From the NCBI GenBank assembly GCA_025435555.1, contig JAIWWG010000165.1:1-38612 (forward strand): DNA of 38,612 nt, in the 5' to 3' direction. How positions within the stretch are numbered: the stretch's first letter is position 1; the number at the start of each line of letters is the position of its first letter. Origin of the DNA: Chytriomyces cf. hyalinus JEL632. Taxonomy: Eukaryota > Chytridiomycota > Chytridiomycetes > Chytridiales > Chytriomycetaceae. Positions 22,091 through 32,080 of this stretch are shown piece by piece. The position numbers and the translations under genes were made by a program. The notes beneath the pieces are model-generated. The model saw nothing but the letters and a program-made list of their open reading frames with translations. It was not told the DNA's origin and did no database searches.

Positions 22091-23685
22091 ATGGAGCTGC
22101 TTCTATCGGTCCTCTCTGAGGAACTTTCAGCTTTCACACGGAAGCCATCGCACTCTTCCCTTGAAGACAACACCGGGGTCAAGCAGCGGATCCGTTCCCT
22201 CCAGCAGAAAATGAGTCTCAAGCGAAGGGCCTCCCTCGATTCAATATCGTATTTGCAAGATGCCACTGACTGTGAGGATAACGGCGATGACCTTGTCGAA
22301 CACTGCAAAGCGCCGTTTTTCGCTGTTGATGATGCTTTAAGTGTTGTGTCTCGCTCTGCCGGATTGGACTCCGCGCAGTTTGGCGTGGATCTTCTTCGCA
22401 TGTTCAAGTGCCCTGCCGAGGGCTGCTCATCTTCTTTCGCATCGCAAGACGTGTATCTAGACCACAAAGGCAAGCGCCATGATGATGCCACGGTTTTATT
22501 CATGAATGCAACCCGGACAAGAGGTGTGTGTTTTATATCTTCAACCTTTTTTTTTTTTCCAACGATTTTTTGAAGTTCACTTTTTTTTGGGTCCAATTTT
22601 TTATTGCTCACATTTCTCATTCAATTTCTAGTCATCGCAAGAGATGCAAACGGCCTCCTCAATTGTCCCTGTGGTCACCGAGGATTCACTTACCTGAATG
22701 GAATGCTCAAACATGCGAAAAACTGCGCCGGCGAAACCCCTGTTGTTGCAGTCGATCCAACAATTGCTCCAGTAAAAGCGTTCAAATGCTCGTTCGAAGG
22801 ATGTACAAAAAGCTACGGATCCAAGACCGGGCTGTCACTGCATTTAAAAAGCAAACATCTGAATAGCCAAAGTGACTCACCAAGGTCGTCTGCAGCTGGA
22901 CGATCTGCAGCTGATGAAAGCAAGGCAGAGCGTATGGATACCCCAGAAGCCTTGGGAGAGGCTGCGTTGCAATTGGAACAATCACCAACATCCCCTTTCA
23001 GAACACTGAAGGCTGAGGAAAACGGCCGATCCACGCCGTCAACCCCTGCACTTACCTTTAAATGTCCATCAGATCACTGCACTCAGGCGTTCGCATCAAA
23101 AAAGGGCCTTGCCCTCCACAAGAGCAAAACACACGGTGATGCTATCGTAACCTTTTTAGATTCAACAGAAAGCACAGGTCAGCTTTTTCCTAATTGCGAA
23201 GCTAATTTGTTGTTTCATGTGGACAAAAGTCTGACTGTCTGTTCATTGCAGTCATTCGGCGAAAAAACGATGTTCTTTCATGTCTATGCACTGAATTCGT
23301 GACAAATTCAAACCAAGAGATGGCTCGGCATGTATTACAATGCACTGGATCCCCAAAGTGCGCAGCAATCCTGCTAGAAGCTGCCGCCATATATTTGAGC
23401 AAAAATTCTTCAACTACGCCCTTACACTCTGAGCATGCAGAGCGAGGCGTTTCGCCGGCAGCTACTTTGATTCAGTCGACTGATACACCGTCTTTTTCGG
23501 CCGATGATGAAACGTCCTTATCGCCTCAAAGACTGCCAAAGATGGACTCTGAGCGAGAAGATGGCGAAGTACCGTTTCTGGTGGGTAATTTCGCGGATGT
23601 GCGGGAAGGAGAGAATGTATTATCAGGGAAGGAAATTGGTGTGGATTTGGAACCGGCGAGAAAAAAGGCCCGCCTCGCAATATGA
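22091..23685 (+). CDS. Family gene 4: tandem zinc modules (B - C2H2 - B)
   Basis: Exons 22091-22523, 22632-23177 and 23252-23685 give 470 aa. The N-terminus opens MELLLSVLSEEL with a short helical segment. Module B copy 1 (about 105-180) is a C2H2 finger (FKCPAEGC...H-x4-H) followed by VIARDANGLLNCPCG and H-x4-C. A plain C2H2 finger (FKCSFEGC, about 194-220) comes next, then an acidic Ser/Pro linker. Module B copy 2 (about 288-390) is FKCPSDHC...H-x3-H and VIRRKNDVLSCLC...H-x4-C. A phase-1 intron interrupts the same Val codon in both copies, so finger and intron were duplicated together. The tail is acidic and ends ARKKARLAI, a possible basic nuclear signal. Probably a DNA-binding nuclear protein (inference from the C2H2 fingers). 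The start is the first in-frame ATG. No module A present. Confidence 0.84.
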
Positions 23686-24000
23686 ACAAGCAATAATAAT
23701 AAAAAAGATAGCCCAAGTTCATCACCCGTTATCGTAGAGTTAGTGGGGCAAGGTGGTGTGAACGATGGTGTGGCAAAATCTCGTTGAACAAGCTGATTTC
23801 TTTGCCGTTCATGCAATCATCCACCGGAGGGCCCCTGACGGAGACTTTGCTCTAATCGCTCATCTTAACTCGGGCTACGATATTATGGAGCAGAAACTGC
23901 CGTTATCATTATCTGGGCTGCGCTCAATAGCAATTGTTATGGTTGGACGTTTGGGGCGAGACGTGTATATCACGCGTTTATTCGCTCAATAAGCAAAAAT
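23686..24000. other. Convergent 3' region
   Basis: Lies between family gene 4 and the acid phosphatase. A minus-strand AATAAA (23978-23983) about 20 nt past the phosphatase stop is its likely poly(A) signal. A 75-codon plus-strand frame from 23765 has no recognisable motif and overlaps this signal. Confidence 0.45.
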
Positions 24001-25330
24001 TTATTCAGAATTTGAGAATGCGGCGCAATCTGGATGAAGCTGGAAGGGGGCAGCGCTTGCATCATTATACCCCAAGTTTCCCAACGAAAAGATTTGTTCA
24101 ATCGTTGCAAGCAACGAGTAATGGTTATATCGAGTGCCATCCACGCTTCCTGGATGTGGAATACCCTTTCCGAGCAGTAAAGTGTCTAAAAACAAGCAAG
24201 GGTTTGAGAACGCGGCGCACAGGATACAATGAAATAAAATAAACTAAGAAGAATAAAGTTACAGATATGGTTTCCAAAGTAAGTCCGTGACTCATCGTAA
24301 GTTATAACAAAGAGGGTCTACAAGTTCCAGGGCAGTAGCGGGGGAAAATCCAGCAAAATAAGTCGTACTAACGTGAGTTTTTCAATTGCAAACGACTCAA
24401 AAACACACCGATGCAAACGACGGATGCGCAAGTTTCGGCTCCAAAAACTCTTTCAACCACTGACTCGCAAACTGCACAGACGTGTCATGGCCGTCATGGT
24501 TCATGTCTGGCGTGTAAAACATGAACGTGGGTAATGCCCCTCGTTCTGCATCCGTTTCCAACTCGTCGCTGTTAACGATTCGCGCGCATCGAGTTGCGTT
24601 GTTTCGAATGTTGTTGAAACTAATGAACGGGTTGTGTTTACGCGCGTAAGTTTCGTATCTGTCGCCGGTGAAGCATCCGCCCGGGTACGACTCTTGGTAC
24701 GACTTCCAAGATAGGTTTCGAGCCTCGAGAAGGTCTACCATTGTTTGCTGCGTTGAAAAGTGGTGTTCGTTCAGCTGGAGGAAGCATCCCGCCGTCCGTT
24801 TACTCACCCCCTCGATATCGATGTTCGTGTCAAAGAAGCAATTATGCGTAGACCCTGAGATCATACCAATGTAATTCGGCTGTCAAGGAGTGTATGTTTC
24901 ATGTTTACACGATCCCATGCCGCTTTCGTATCGCAAGAATCGAGCAGAAAACAAAACATACCTGCGACGGATGCCGTAAGCCGTGGTAGTTGCTGAGCAA
25001 AGATCCTTTTGATGTCAGTTCCTTTCCAAAGTACTCATCGTTGAGAACGTCGTTCGCGTTGGCGTTTTCAAAGTCGATGACGAATACGTTTTCGATGCTG
25101 TTTTTGTTGGAGGGTGTCCGTTTTACAACTGTTGCTTGCAAGTCGAAGGCCTTCTCGGGCGTAAGATTGGGTTTACCCGCATGAGTTTGAGGCAGTGGTG
25201 ATTGGATGCTGGTGTCTTCAACAAAACCGATCAGACAACTTTAACATGCGCATGCCCATTCATACCTTCTTGGGGTTGCCAGTGCAATGACTGAAAGCAA
25301 GAGGACCATGATAAGGTGGTGTCCAGTCAT
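24001..25330 (-). CDS. Secreted acid phosphatase, phosphoesterase family (PF04185-like)
   Basis: Minus-strand exons 25330-25266, 25208-24962, 24879-24409, 24317-24263 and 24185-24001 give about 340 aa. An N-terminal signal peptide (MTGHHLIMVLLLSVIALATP) points to secretion. The family blocks appear in order: NVFVIDFENANAND, NYHGLRHPSQPNYIGMISGS, WKSYQESYPGGCFTG, YARKHNPFISF, TFMFYTPDMNHDGHD, VITYDESRTYFGNH and HYSLLATIE. This matches fungal secreted acid phosphatases that release phosphate from organic esters; Asp/His/Asn residues in the FEN, PDMxxDGHD and TYDE blocks are the expected metal and active-site positions. The third exon reads on to a stop at 24397; splicing at 24409 restores the conserved C-terminal third. 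It is transcribed from just below the fungalysin gene (126 bp gap), so the two may be co-regulated by phosphate or protein supply. Confidence 0.9.
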
Positions 25331-25455
25331 GTTCAGTTGCGTTTAAAATATTTCGAAAGACTCAAATTTATTTGACAGGCCCAAACTCAACACACGCACG
25401 CAGACATCATACAACATTGCAAAATCCCCATCATCCATCATCACGTCGCTTCAAA

Positions 25456-28219
25456 TCATAGACACTCCTTGGGCAGTTTAAATGAATCAAAACCTCCACT
25501 AATTGCACCAACCCCAAGTCCTCTCTTTGCAAAACCTTTCCAGATCAAACACTTGTTCTTTCCTCCCGTCAACAGGTCTTCAGCAGTGATAATTGCATCA
25601 CGAGCATCGACAAAGCTTGGACTGCAAGGCTGCAGCTTCAGTCCATCTACAACCAACTGCAGAATCAAGACGTTGCCTCCAAGTGGGTATGGGTCATCGG
25701 ACTTTGGCAGCGAATTCTTTGTCGCATTTGGCCATGAGACACTCTTGCGAGTGCGAGTCCGGCCAGTGCTGAATTCCTGGTATGTGTTGCTGCGGGACTG
25801 CTGCAACAAAGCATCACCAGCGTGGCTGAGAGGCGAATCGAACCAGTCTGCATTGAATCCGTGGGTATCGACAAAGTTCCAGTAGACTTCATACAGAATC
25901 TCGGCCCAAACTTCGCCCTTTGCGTGGACACCCCAGTATGCAGGCTTTTGAACAAACGAGTAAACAGATGGGTTTGTTTCATTGTTGGTTGAGTACTGTT
26001 GATGACGCATATTAGTTACCATGCCGAGAATAAGGAAGAAAAAAAAAGCCCACCTTGAATCGACGGATTCCTTTCCCGCCGTTTGCATAGTCACCCATTC
26101 CAAATTCAATATCCCTTGATGCATCATTCGGCATTCTCAAAGCAGTTGCAAAGAAATCGCCCCATCCTTCGCCCATTCCTCCAGATTCACCAAATCCAAG
26201 GCATCCACTGTTTGCTGGGCCGCCCGTCAACCGCGTGCTGATACCATGAGCGTATTCGTGCATAATGATGCCTCCTTCAAAATCTCCATCGCGCCAAGGT
26301 GTAGTCACGTCCCATACATACATGCGCATTCTTCCATGAGATCCATCGGCTATGAAAAAAAGGAATGGGTTCAGTATGGCTTTACGGAGGAATCAGCGAA
26401 ACGGAACTTACGTGGAGTCGCAAAATTGGCATTGTTGTGTCCGCTTCCGTCTTGCGCGTTCGCAATAACACTGTCTCCGCCCAACCCACCACGACCAAGA
26501 TTTGAGTCTTGGAAGTTTCCTGAAACTTCATCGAATCCATAAACGTAAAACAGATCTGAAGAGTGGCATGTTCTTTAGTTTTAAGCAGGTTCCATTTTGC
26601 GAGTACTTACCATGAACCGCATTGTTCCAATAAAACAGATTGATAACAGCTGCGTCAACGTATGTCTCTGGATCCTGAGTCAAGTCAACAGGAGTGTCAA
26701 AAATAAGCTTTGCAGTTCCGTCAGGTCGTGACTTGTTTTCCCAGCCGTTATAAGAACCGTCTGATTCAGGCATTCATCAGTGATTTGCAGTGGGGAATTA
26801 ATGAAAGCAGACAATATGTACCAAGGTTTTCTTGAGCAAATACGTTGTTTCCAACAGTGACAGTGTAGTTTCCGTGCGGACACTGCTTTTTGTTCCCGCT
26901 GCACCAGTGCCAGCCATTTGGACTGGCGACCAGACTCAAGGGTCCCTTGACGAGATTTCTGTCGCCTGTTTAATTTCAAAGTCAGCTTTCAATTTCAGGG
27001 AGGTAAAGATGAAGCAGTTTTTACCTTCCAGCGGATCATTTGTGCCTAAAGGGTACACATTGTACACTCCATGAATTGAAGAGCCTTCGTCTTTGTCGTC
27101 AGAGACTGCATCGTCCATCACGAATGCAGCTTGTTTTTCATGATGGTGATGCTTGACCTTTTGCTTTTGATAAAGCTCCACCTTGTCTCCCTTCTTGCCC
27201 TTCTTGAACTTGCCATGAAGCTTCTGTTTTGCGTCTTTGCCGCGATAGGACACCCGTTCCACGATGCGCTCATAAACAATTTCACCCTCGTCATCGTCTT
27301 TGGGAGCCTCAGCATCAAAGTAATTTTCGCTGACCCAATCAACAAGAGACAAGGTGCGCTTGTGTTTAAAGGTTTTATCGGCGCGCGCGTCCACGTGGGC
27401 GTTGTAGTAGTTGTTGCCCAAGTCCACTTCAAAGTCCCAAACAGGCACCAGTTCGTTGGAATCTGTTCGAAGATATTTCAAAGTCGCTGGAACAGCAATG
27501 GGGCCTGAAGGTGGCGCGGAGGGACCAAATGCAGACATTATGGCCGATGAGGGAAGGGTAATTTCAAAGTCTGGGGTTCGACGGAAAGGCCTTTGACCAG
27601 GCAGAGCTTCTGCAGGAGGGAAGGCCCTTTTTCCCAGCGAACCTTGCGGGTGTTTTGACACTGCAGCTCCGGCGCTGCTTGGCGCTGCAAATCCCAGCTC
27701 GTCGAAAAACGCGTCGAGGGCCGGAAGCGGATCCAACAAATTACTCGCTTGATGCCTTCGCATAAGCTCAAAGTCAGTCTCTTTGCCCGAGTAAAAGTCT
27801 GAGGTAAATGAATGAATGGCCGATGAACTGGTCCGGACATTTGCGTTGGCAACGGCATTGACAATTTCAACGCCATCAAGTGTCTGCACAAGATGAACAT
27901 GCGTCAGATCCAAATGTGGAGAATGAACTGTCCCGGTGACCGCGACTGAAAAGCCCTGTTTTCATTTCAAAAAACTCGTCAGTTCTTCTGTCATGGACAC
28001 ACTATTTCATTCCAAAAGAGCCCAAACCTTGTGCGCGGCATACGCCACGGCCACATCCGGCAGACCCAGAGGTGAAGCTGATGCGCTCTGTGCTTGGAAT
28101 GCGGCAATGTCAGCGGGTGTCTCGGTGGTGTGTCTTGCTGCGGGACCGAAGCGTCGTTGTTTAGTGTTTGCGCAGTCTGCAGCGAGGACGAGAGCGGCCA
28201 GGATGCAGAGAAGACGCAT
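25456..28219 (-). CDS. Fungalysin, secreted M36 zinc metalloprotease
   Basis: Minus-strand exons 28219-28028, 27955-27025, 26965-26822, 26760-26611, 26555-26412, 26349-26054 and 25995-25456 give about 798 aa. A signal peptide ([17 protein letters not shown]) leads into an FTP/propeptide region ([20 protein letters not shown]). The catalytic domain has [30 protein letters not shown], the zinc-binding HEYAH (residues 551-555) with [10 protein letters not shown], and [12 protein letters not shown] supplying the third zinc ligand, Glu581. All catalytic residues are intact. At about 800 aa it is longer than typical fungalysins (600-650 aa): the propeptide contains a Ser/Ala/Pro-rich segment and a Lys/His-rich insert with HHHH. 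Fungalysins degrade extracellular proteins such as keratin and collagen and are expanded in some chytrids. It is divergent from the peptide transporter at 29586. Confidence 0.95.
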
Positions 28220-28230
28220 ATTTTGGTGTT

Positions 28231-28258
28231 GGGGATGAGTGGGGATGGGTTTTTGGGG
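28231..28258 (+). promoter_or_regulatory. Potential G-quadruplex in fungalysin 5' leader (template strand)
   Basis: Runs of 4, 4, 3 and 4 G at 28231-28234, 28241-28244, 28247-28249 and 28255-28258, with loops of 6, 2 and 5 nt, 12-39 bp before the fungalysin ATG. The G-rich strand is the template. Confidence 0.5.
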
Positions 28259-29347
28259 AATGTTTTTTGTTGACGTTTATGACGTGATTCGGTTTGCTTT
28301 TATCTTTTGGTGCCTCCCAGTGGCACTGCAAATTCATGTCTGCTTTGTCATTTCCAAACGCTTTTTATGCCCCACACAATACATGCAGACACATGAGATG
28401 CGATGTTGTAACCACGTACTCCATGATGTGGGAGTACAGGGTACCTGAGGCGAGTAAGGTTGCAAGAGACAGTTAGGCCACGCATTCACAGCAGGATGCG
28501 GATGTGGAACGAGACTTTGCTTGGATGTTTATCAGGCCCGACTGATTCAATCCACTGGGATGCACTGGCGAACGGTGGTGGGCATCATGATCCGAATCTG
28601 GATTCACGCTAACCAGATTCGTCACGTGATTTTGCGCAGCTTCCGCTTTGCCGGAATTGCCTCGCCTCCCTTCATGTTGTTGCCATTTTCCGATGTATTA
28701 ATGTGCTAGAGAGACACAGTGCTGACAGACTACAAACCAGCAGATGGTAAGGTGTGTGAGAGATTAGGTTAATATTGAGGTTACTGCTCGATGGGACATG
28801 GAACTTGTGGCAGTTCAGTTAAGCGCCACCAAGTTCCATTCTGGTGTGGTGCATTTTGGTGGTTACAAGGCTGTCGGTGGGATGGGGCAAGATGCTTCAT
28901 CTATAATCCAACAGGAAGGGAGCGGAGTACGACCATATCAGCCAGTCTCATACACAGGAAAGAACGGTGGTGATGAGTGGAGTTGAGGTGGCAAATCCGA
29001 TTTGAAAATGTGGCGAACGCGGGAGAACCACTCTTAGTAATAGCACCTTCTGCTGTAATAAAGAGAATGAGAGCAGCAGAAGACGTGGTTGCAGCTTGCG
29101 AGGGACTGTTGCTGAGTAGCTGCGTTGCTTACGCTGTTGGGTCAAGGGTGTCGACCTTCGCTTCCGGTGCGTTCGCAGGTGCAGCGACGTCTTTGCAATG
29201 AATCGAGCGTCATTGGGTTGTGCTTAAAAAAAGAATGAGATTTGGAAATTGCGACAATTTTTTGGCATTGCCGCAAGTGTGGCGTTCCAATAAATGATTG
29301 CGCCCAGATTGACAAGTTGGAAGCAACGTCGTCCCTGTCTGGACATA

Positions 29348-29373
29348 TATCGGACAACCCGCCTTGTCCGATA
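29348..29373. promoter_or_regulatory. Perfect 10-bp inverted repeat upstream of OPT
   Basis: TATCGGACAA (29348-29357) and TTGTCCGATA (29364-29373) around the spacer CCCGCC. The CGG-containing dyad resembles binding sites of fungal zinc-cluster dimers. It lies 213 bp upstream of the OPT start codon. Confidence 0.7.
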
Positions 29374-29429
29374 CCTGTCTGCGCACATGTCTTGTCTCTC
29401 TGCCAGTCCATGCGTTGGAAGCAGCATAC

Positions 29430-29441
29430 CCAACGCGTTGG
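29430..29441. promoter_or_regulatory. 12-bp palindrome CCAACGCGTTGG
   Basis: Perfect dyad 145 bp before the OPT start, in a context where GCGTTGGAA occurs twice (near 29412 and 29434). Possible regulator-binding or MluI-box-like (ACGCGT) site. Confidence 0.5.
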
Positions 29442-29541
29442 AATCAAAACGCAGCACTTGAAAATTACGCACACTTTAAAATTTGCAATTGATCAAACAC
29501 CGTGCATTAATCCCTGAAAAAGTGGCAGCCACCCGTGCGGG

Positions 29542-29549
29542 TATAAATA
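29542..29549 (+). promoter_or_regulatory. TATA box of the OPT gene
   Basis: TATAAATA preceded by GGG, 44 bp before the ATG. Transcription starting about 30 bp downstream would leave a leader of roughly 15 nt. Confidence 0.65.
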
Positions 29550-29585
29550 CGCTCCCTCTCCCTAAATGGGTGGTCATCAGGAAAA

Positions 29586-32080
29586 ATGGCAGACTATGAG
29601 GCCAAGGCCACCGACACTGAGTTCATCTCGGACGAAAAGGTTCAAACAGTCACTGAACAGGACGACGACTACATTGACGAAATCTATGAGATCATGTTTG
29701 TAACATCACTGCTTTCCGTCAATCCCTATGTTCTGACGTCTGATTTTCTTCCTCTAGTGATGCCGTTGTCCCACGCACAGACGACCCAACTATCCCTGCC
29801 AACACTTTCCGTGCCTGGTTTCTCGGTCTCGTCTTTGGAGTGTTGATCTGTGCCGCCAACACCATTTTCACCTTCCGATCCAACTCTTTCTCCATCACTC
29901 CCTTCGTCACGGTTCTGCTTGCCTACCCATGCGGTCTCATCATGGCCAAAGTACTTCCTGCTGGGATTTTGAATCCGGGGAAATTTAACTACAAGGAACA
30001 CGCCCTGATCTATGTCATGACTTCCTGCATGGCTTCCCCACCTTACGCGCTGTACAACATTGTCGGACAAAAGTACCAGCTGTACCAAACCGACTTGTCT
30101 TTGATCAGCGGTTTCGGATTCGCTATTGTTACTCAGTGCTTTGGTTACGGATTTGCCGGTGAGCGACTGAGAACAAATTTTATGTACCAAATCCGTCAAC
30201 TAACTTGTTATCACTGTTTTGTTTCAGGTCTTACTCGTCGTTACTTGGTTCGTCCAGCTGCCATGCTCTGGCCTTCCAACTTGGCCACCATTGCCATGTT
30301 AAACTCCCTTCACGGAACTGATGATGGTCAGGGAACCAGATACCCAATGACGCGTTTCAAGTTCTTCTGGCTCGTCTCGTCCGCCATGTTCTTCTACCAG
30401 TTGCTGCCAAGTTACGTTATGCCCATGATTGGAGCTCTGTCCGTCATTTGCTGGTTCACCAACAACAAGAAGGACAACAAAATGGCTCTTGTTCTTGGAA
30501 GTGGTTCCTACGGAGGTGGTGTGGGTCTTTTGTCCTTCACCCTCGACTGGTCCCTCTGCAATGTTTACTCTCCCATCACCACTCCTCTGTGGGCCATGAT
30601 GAACCAGTTCTTGGGTCTCTGGTTGTTCATGTGGATCGTTACCCCAATCTTGTGGTACACTGAGGCTTTCTACAAGGATCAGTCTATCGGTGCTAGCTCT
30701 GAGTACGGCTTCACCATCAACAGCCCTGCCACTTACAACAAGGACGGAAACCGTATTCCAAACACCAAGTTTGTCATTCGTAGCCCCGATGACCGCAACT
30801 CTCTGGTTCTCAACCAAACCTTCTACGATGAGAACAAACCCATCCTGATTACCACCTACTTTGCTTTGGAATACGCCAACTCCTTCATTGTGTTTGTTGC
30901 CGCTCTTGTTCACGTTGGCCTTTGGTACGGAAAGGATATCTGGCACCGTTTCCGCGCTACATTGCAGGACTTGGACCGTAACGACATTCACGCTACTTTG
31001 ATGGACGCTTACCCAGAAGTTCCCGACTGGTGGTTTATCGTTGTTCTTGCTGTGACTACCGTCCTTGGAATTGTTGTTTGCCAGTGGGGAGGTTTCGACT
31101 TGCCATGGTGGGGCACCATCTTGGCCATGTTGCTCGCTTTGGTTTCTATTATCCCCATCGGTACCATTCAAGCTATTTCTGGACAGCAGATTGGTTTGAA
31201 CGTCATGTCCGAGTTCTTGATTGGACTTTTGCTCCCTGGTCGTATCTCTGCTGTCATGGCCTTCAAGACCTTCTCCTACATGGCCATGTACCAGGGTCTC
31301 TTCCTTGTTGCTGACATGAAGCTCGGACACTACCTGAAGGTTCCCCCTAGAGCCATGTTCTTGGCCCAGTTGGTGTCCACCGTTTTGGGATCCTGTGTTT
31401 CGACTGGTACTGCTGCTCTGATCTACGAGTCTTTCGGTAAGATTGAGAAGCCAGTATCCCCACAGTTCCCCGCCGGATTCCAGTGGTTGATGCAAGTTCA
31501 GGGAGACGACCCCGCCTCTGGATGGTCTTCCAACGGATACAATACGTTCTTGTCTGCCGGTGCTATTTGGGGAGCCATTGCCCCAGCTCGTTTCTTTGGA
31601 CCCGAATCCCCCTACTTTAAGACTTTGCTCGGATTCCTCGTTGGAGGCATTCTGCCAATCATCCCATGGTACCTGCACAAACTGCAACCAAACTCCTTCT
31701 GGCACTTGGTCAACATCCCCCTCATCTTCATCTTCCCCGCCGCCGCTGGTGCACGTCGTTCCGACTTGATCACCCCTCTCGCCATTTCCGTCCTCGTCAA
31801 CTACTTTGTCAAAAAGTACAGAAACACTTGGTGGAAAAAGTACGCATACGTCATGTCTGCCGCCTTTGACTCTGGAACTGGAGTCATGCTGCTGATTCTG
31901 TTCTTTATGGTGCAGTTTAATCCAAAGTACCAGATGCCGTTCCCAGCTTGGTTCATGAACTCTGGAGACGTTGAGCGGTGTTTGCCGGATGCTGCGTTGA
32001 CTTGCATGGAGCATGCGACGATGGGTGGTGCGTATGGAAATGAGTACTTGCCAGAGCAGGATCCAGCGTGCAATGCTTAG
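29586..32080 (+). CDS. OPT-family oligopeptide transporter
   Basis: Exons 29586-29695, 29758-30158 and 30228-32080 give 787 aa, the usual OPT length. OPT carriers import tetra- and pentapeptides, glutathione or metal chelates across the plasma membrane with protons. Family marks: acidic cytosolic N-terminus; first helix region FRAWFLGLVFGVLICAANTI; NPGKFNYKEHALIYVM; ASPPYALYNIVGQ; GFGFAGLTRRYLVRP (spliced); GGGVGLLSFTLDW; GTIQAISGQQIGLNV; and the C-terminal VNYFVKKYRNTWWKKYAYVMSAAFDSGTG segment; about 14 hydrophobic helices in all. Codon use (GGT/GGA, AAC, CTC/TTG, ATC) is more biased than in neighbours, suggesting high expression, as does the TATA box. The second intron (69 nt) is a multiple of three with no stop. 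It is divergent from fungalysin, so its substrates may be that enzyme's products. Confidence 0.97.

Larger units (their letters stand above)
28220..29585. promoter_or_regulatory. Divergent promoter region between fungalysin and OPT transporter
   Basis: 1.37 kb without a supported gene. On the fungalysin side there is a G-rich plus-strand stretch (28231-28258) and two TGACGT half-sites (28271-28276, 28280-28285), typical of bZIP/CREB-like factors. On the OPT side there is a perfect inverted repeat (29348-29373), the palindrome CCAACGCGTTGG (29430-29441) and a TATA box (29542-29549). Several open frames in the middle lack protein-like features. Confidence 0.55.

Noticed and set aside
23765-23992. 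75-codon plus-strand frame
   Set aside because: No recognisable feature; it overlaps the likely poly(A) signal of the acid phosphatase gene.
24397-24408. Stop codon that would end the acid phosphatase early
   Set aside because: It lies in an intron; splicing from 24409 to 24317 restores the conserved TYDE and HYS blocks.
28416-28438. Short hairpin GTACTCC...GGGAGTAC
   Set aside because: Arms of about 7 bp in an unremarkable context; expected by chance in 38 kb.
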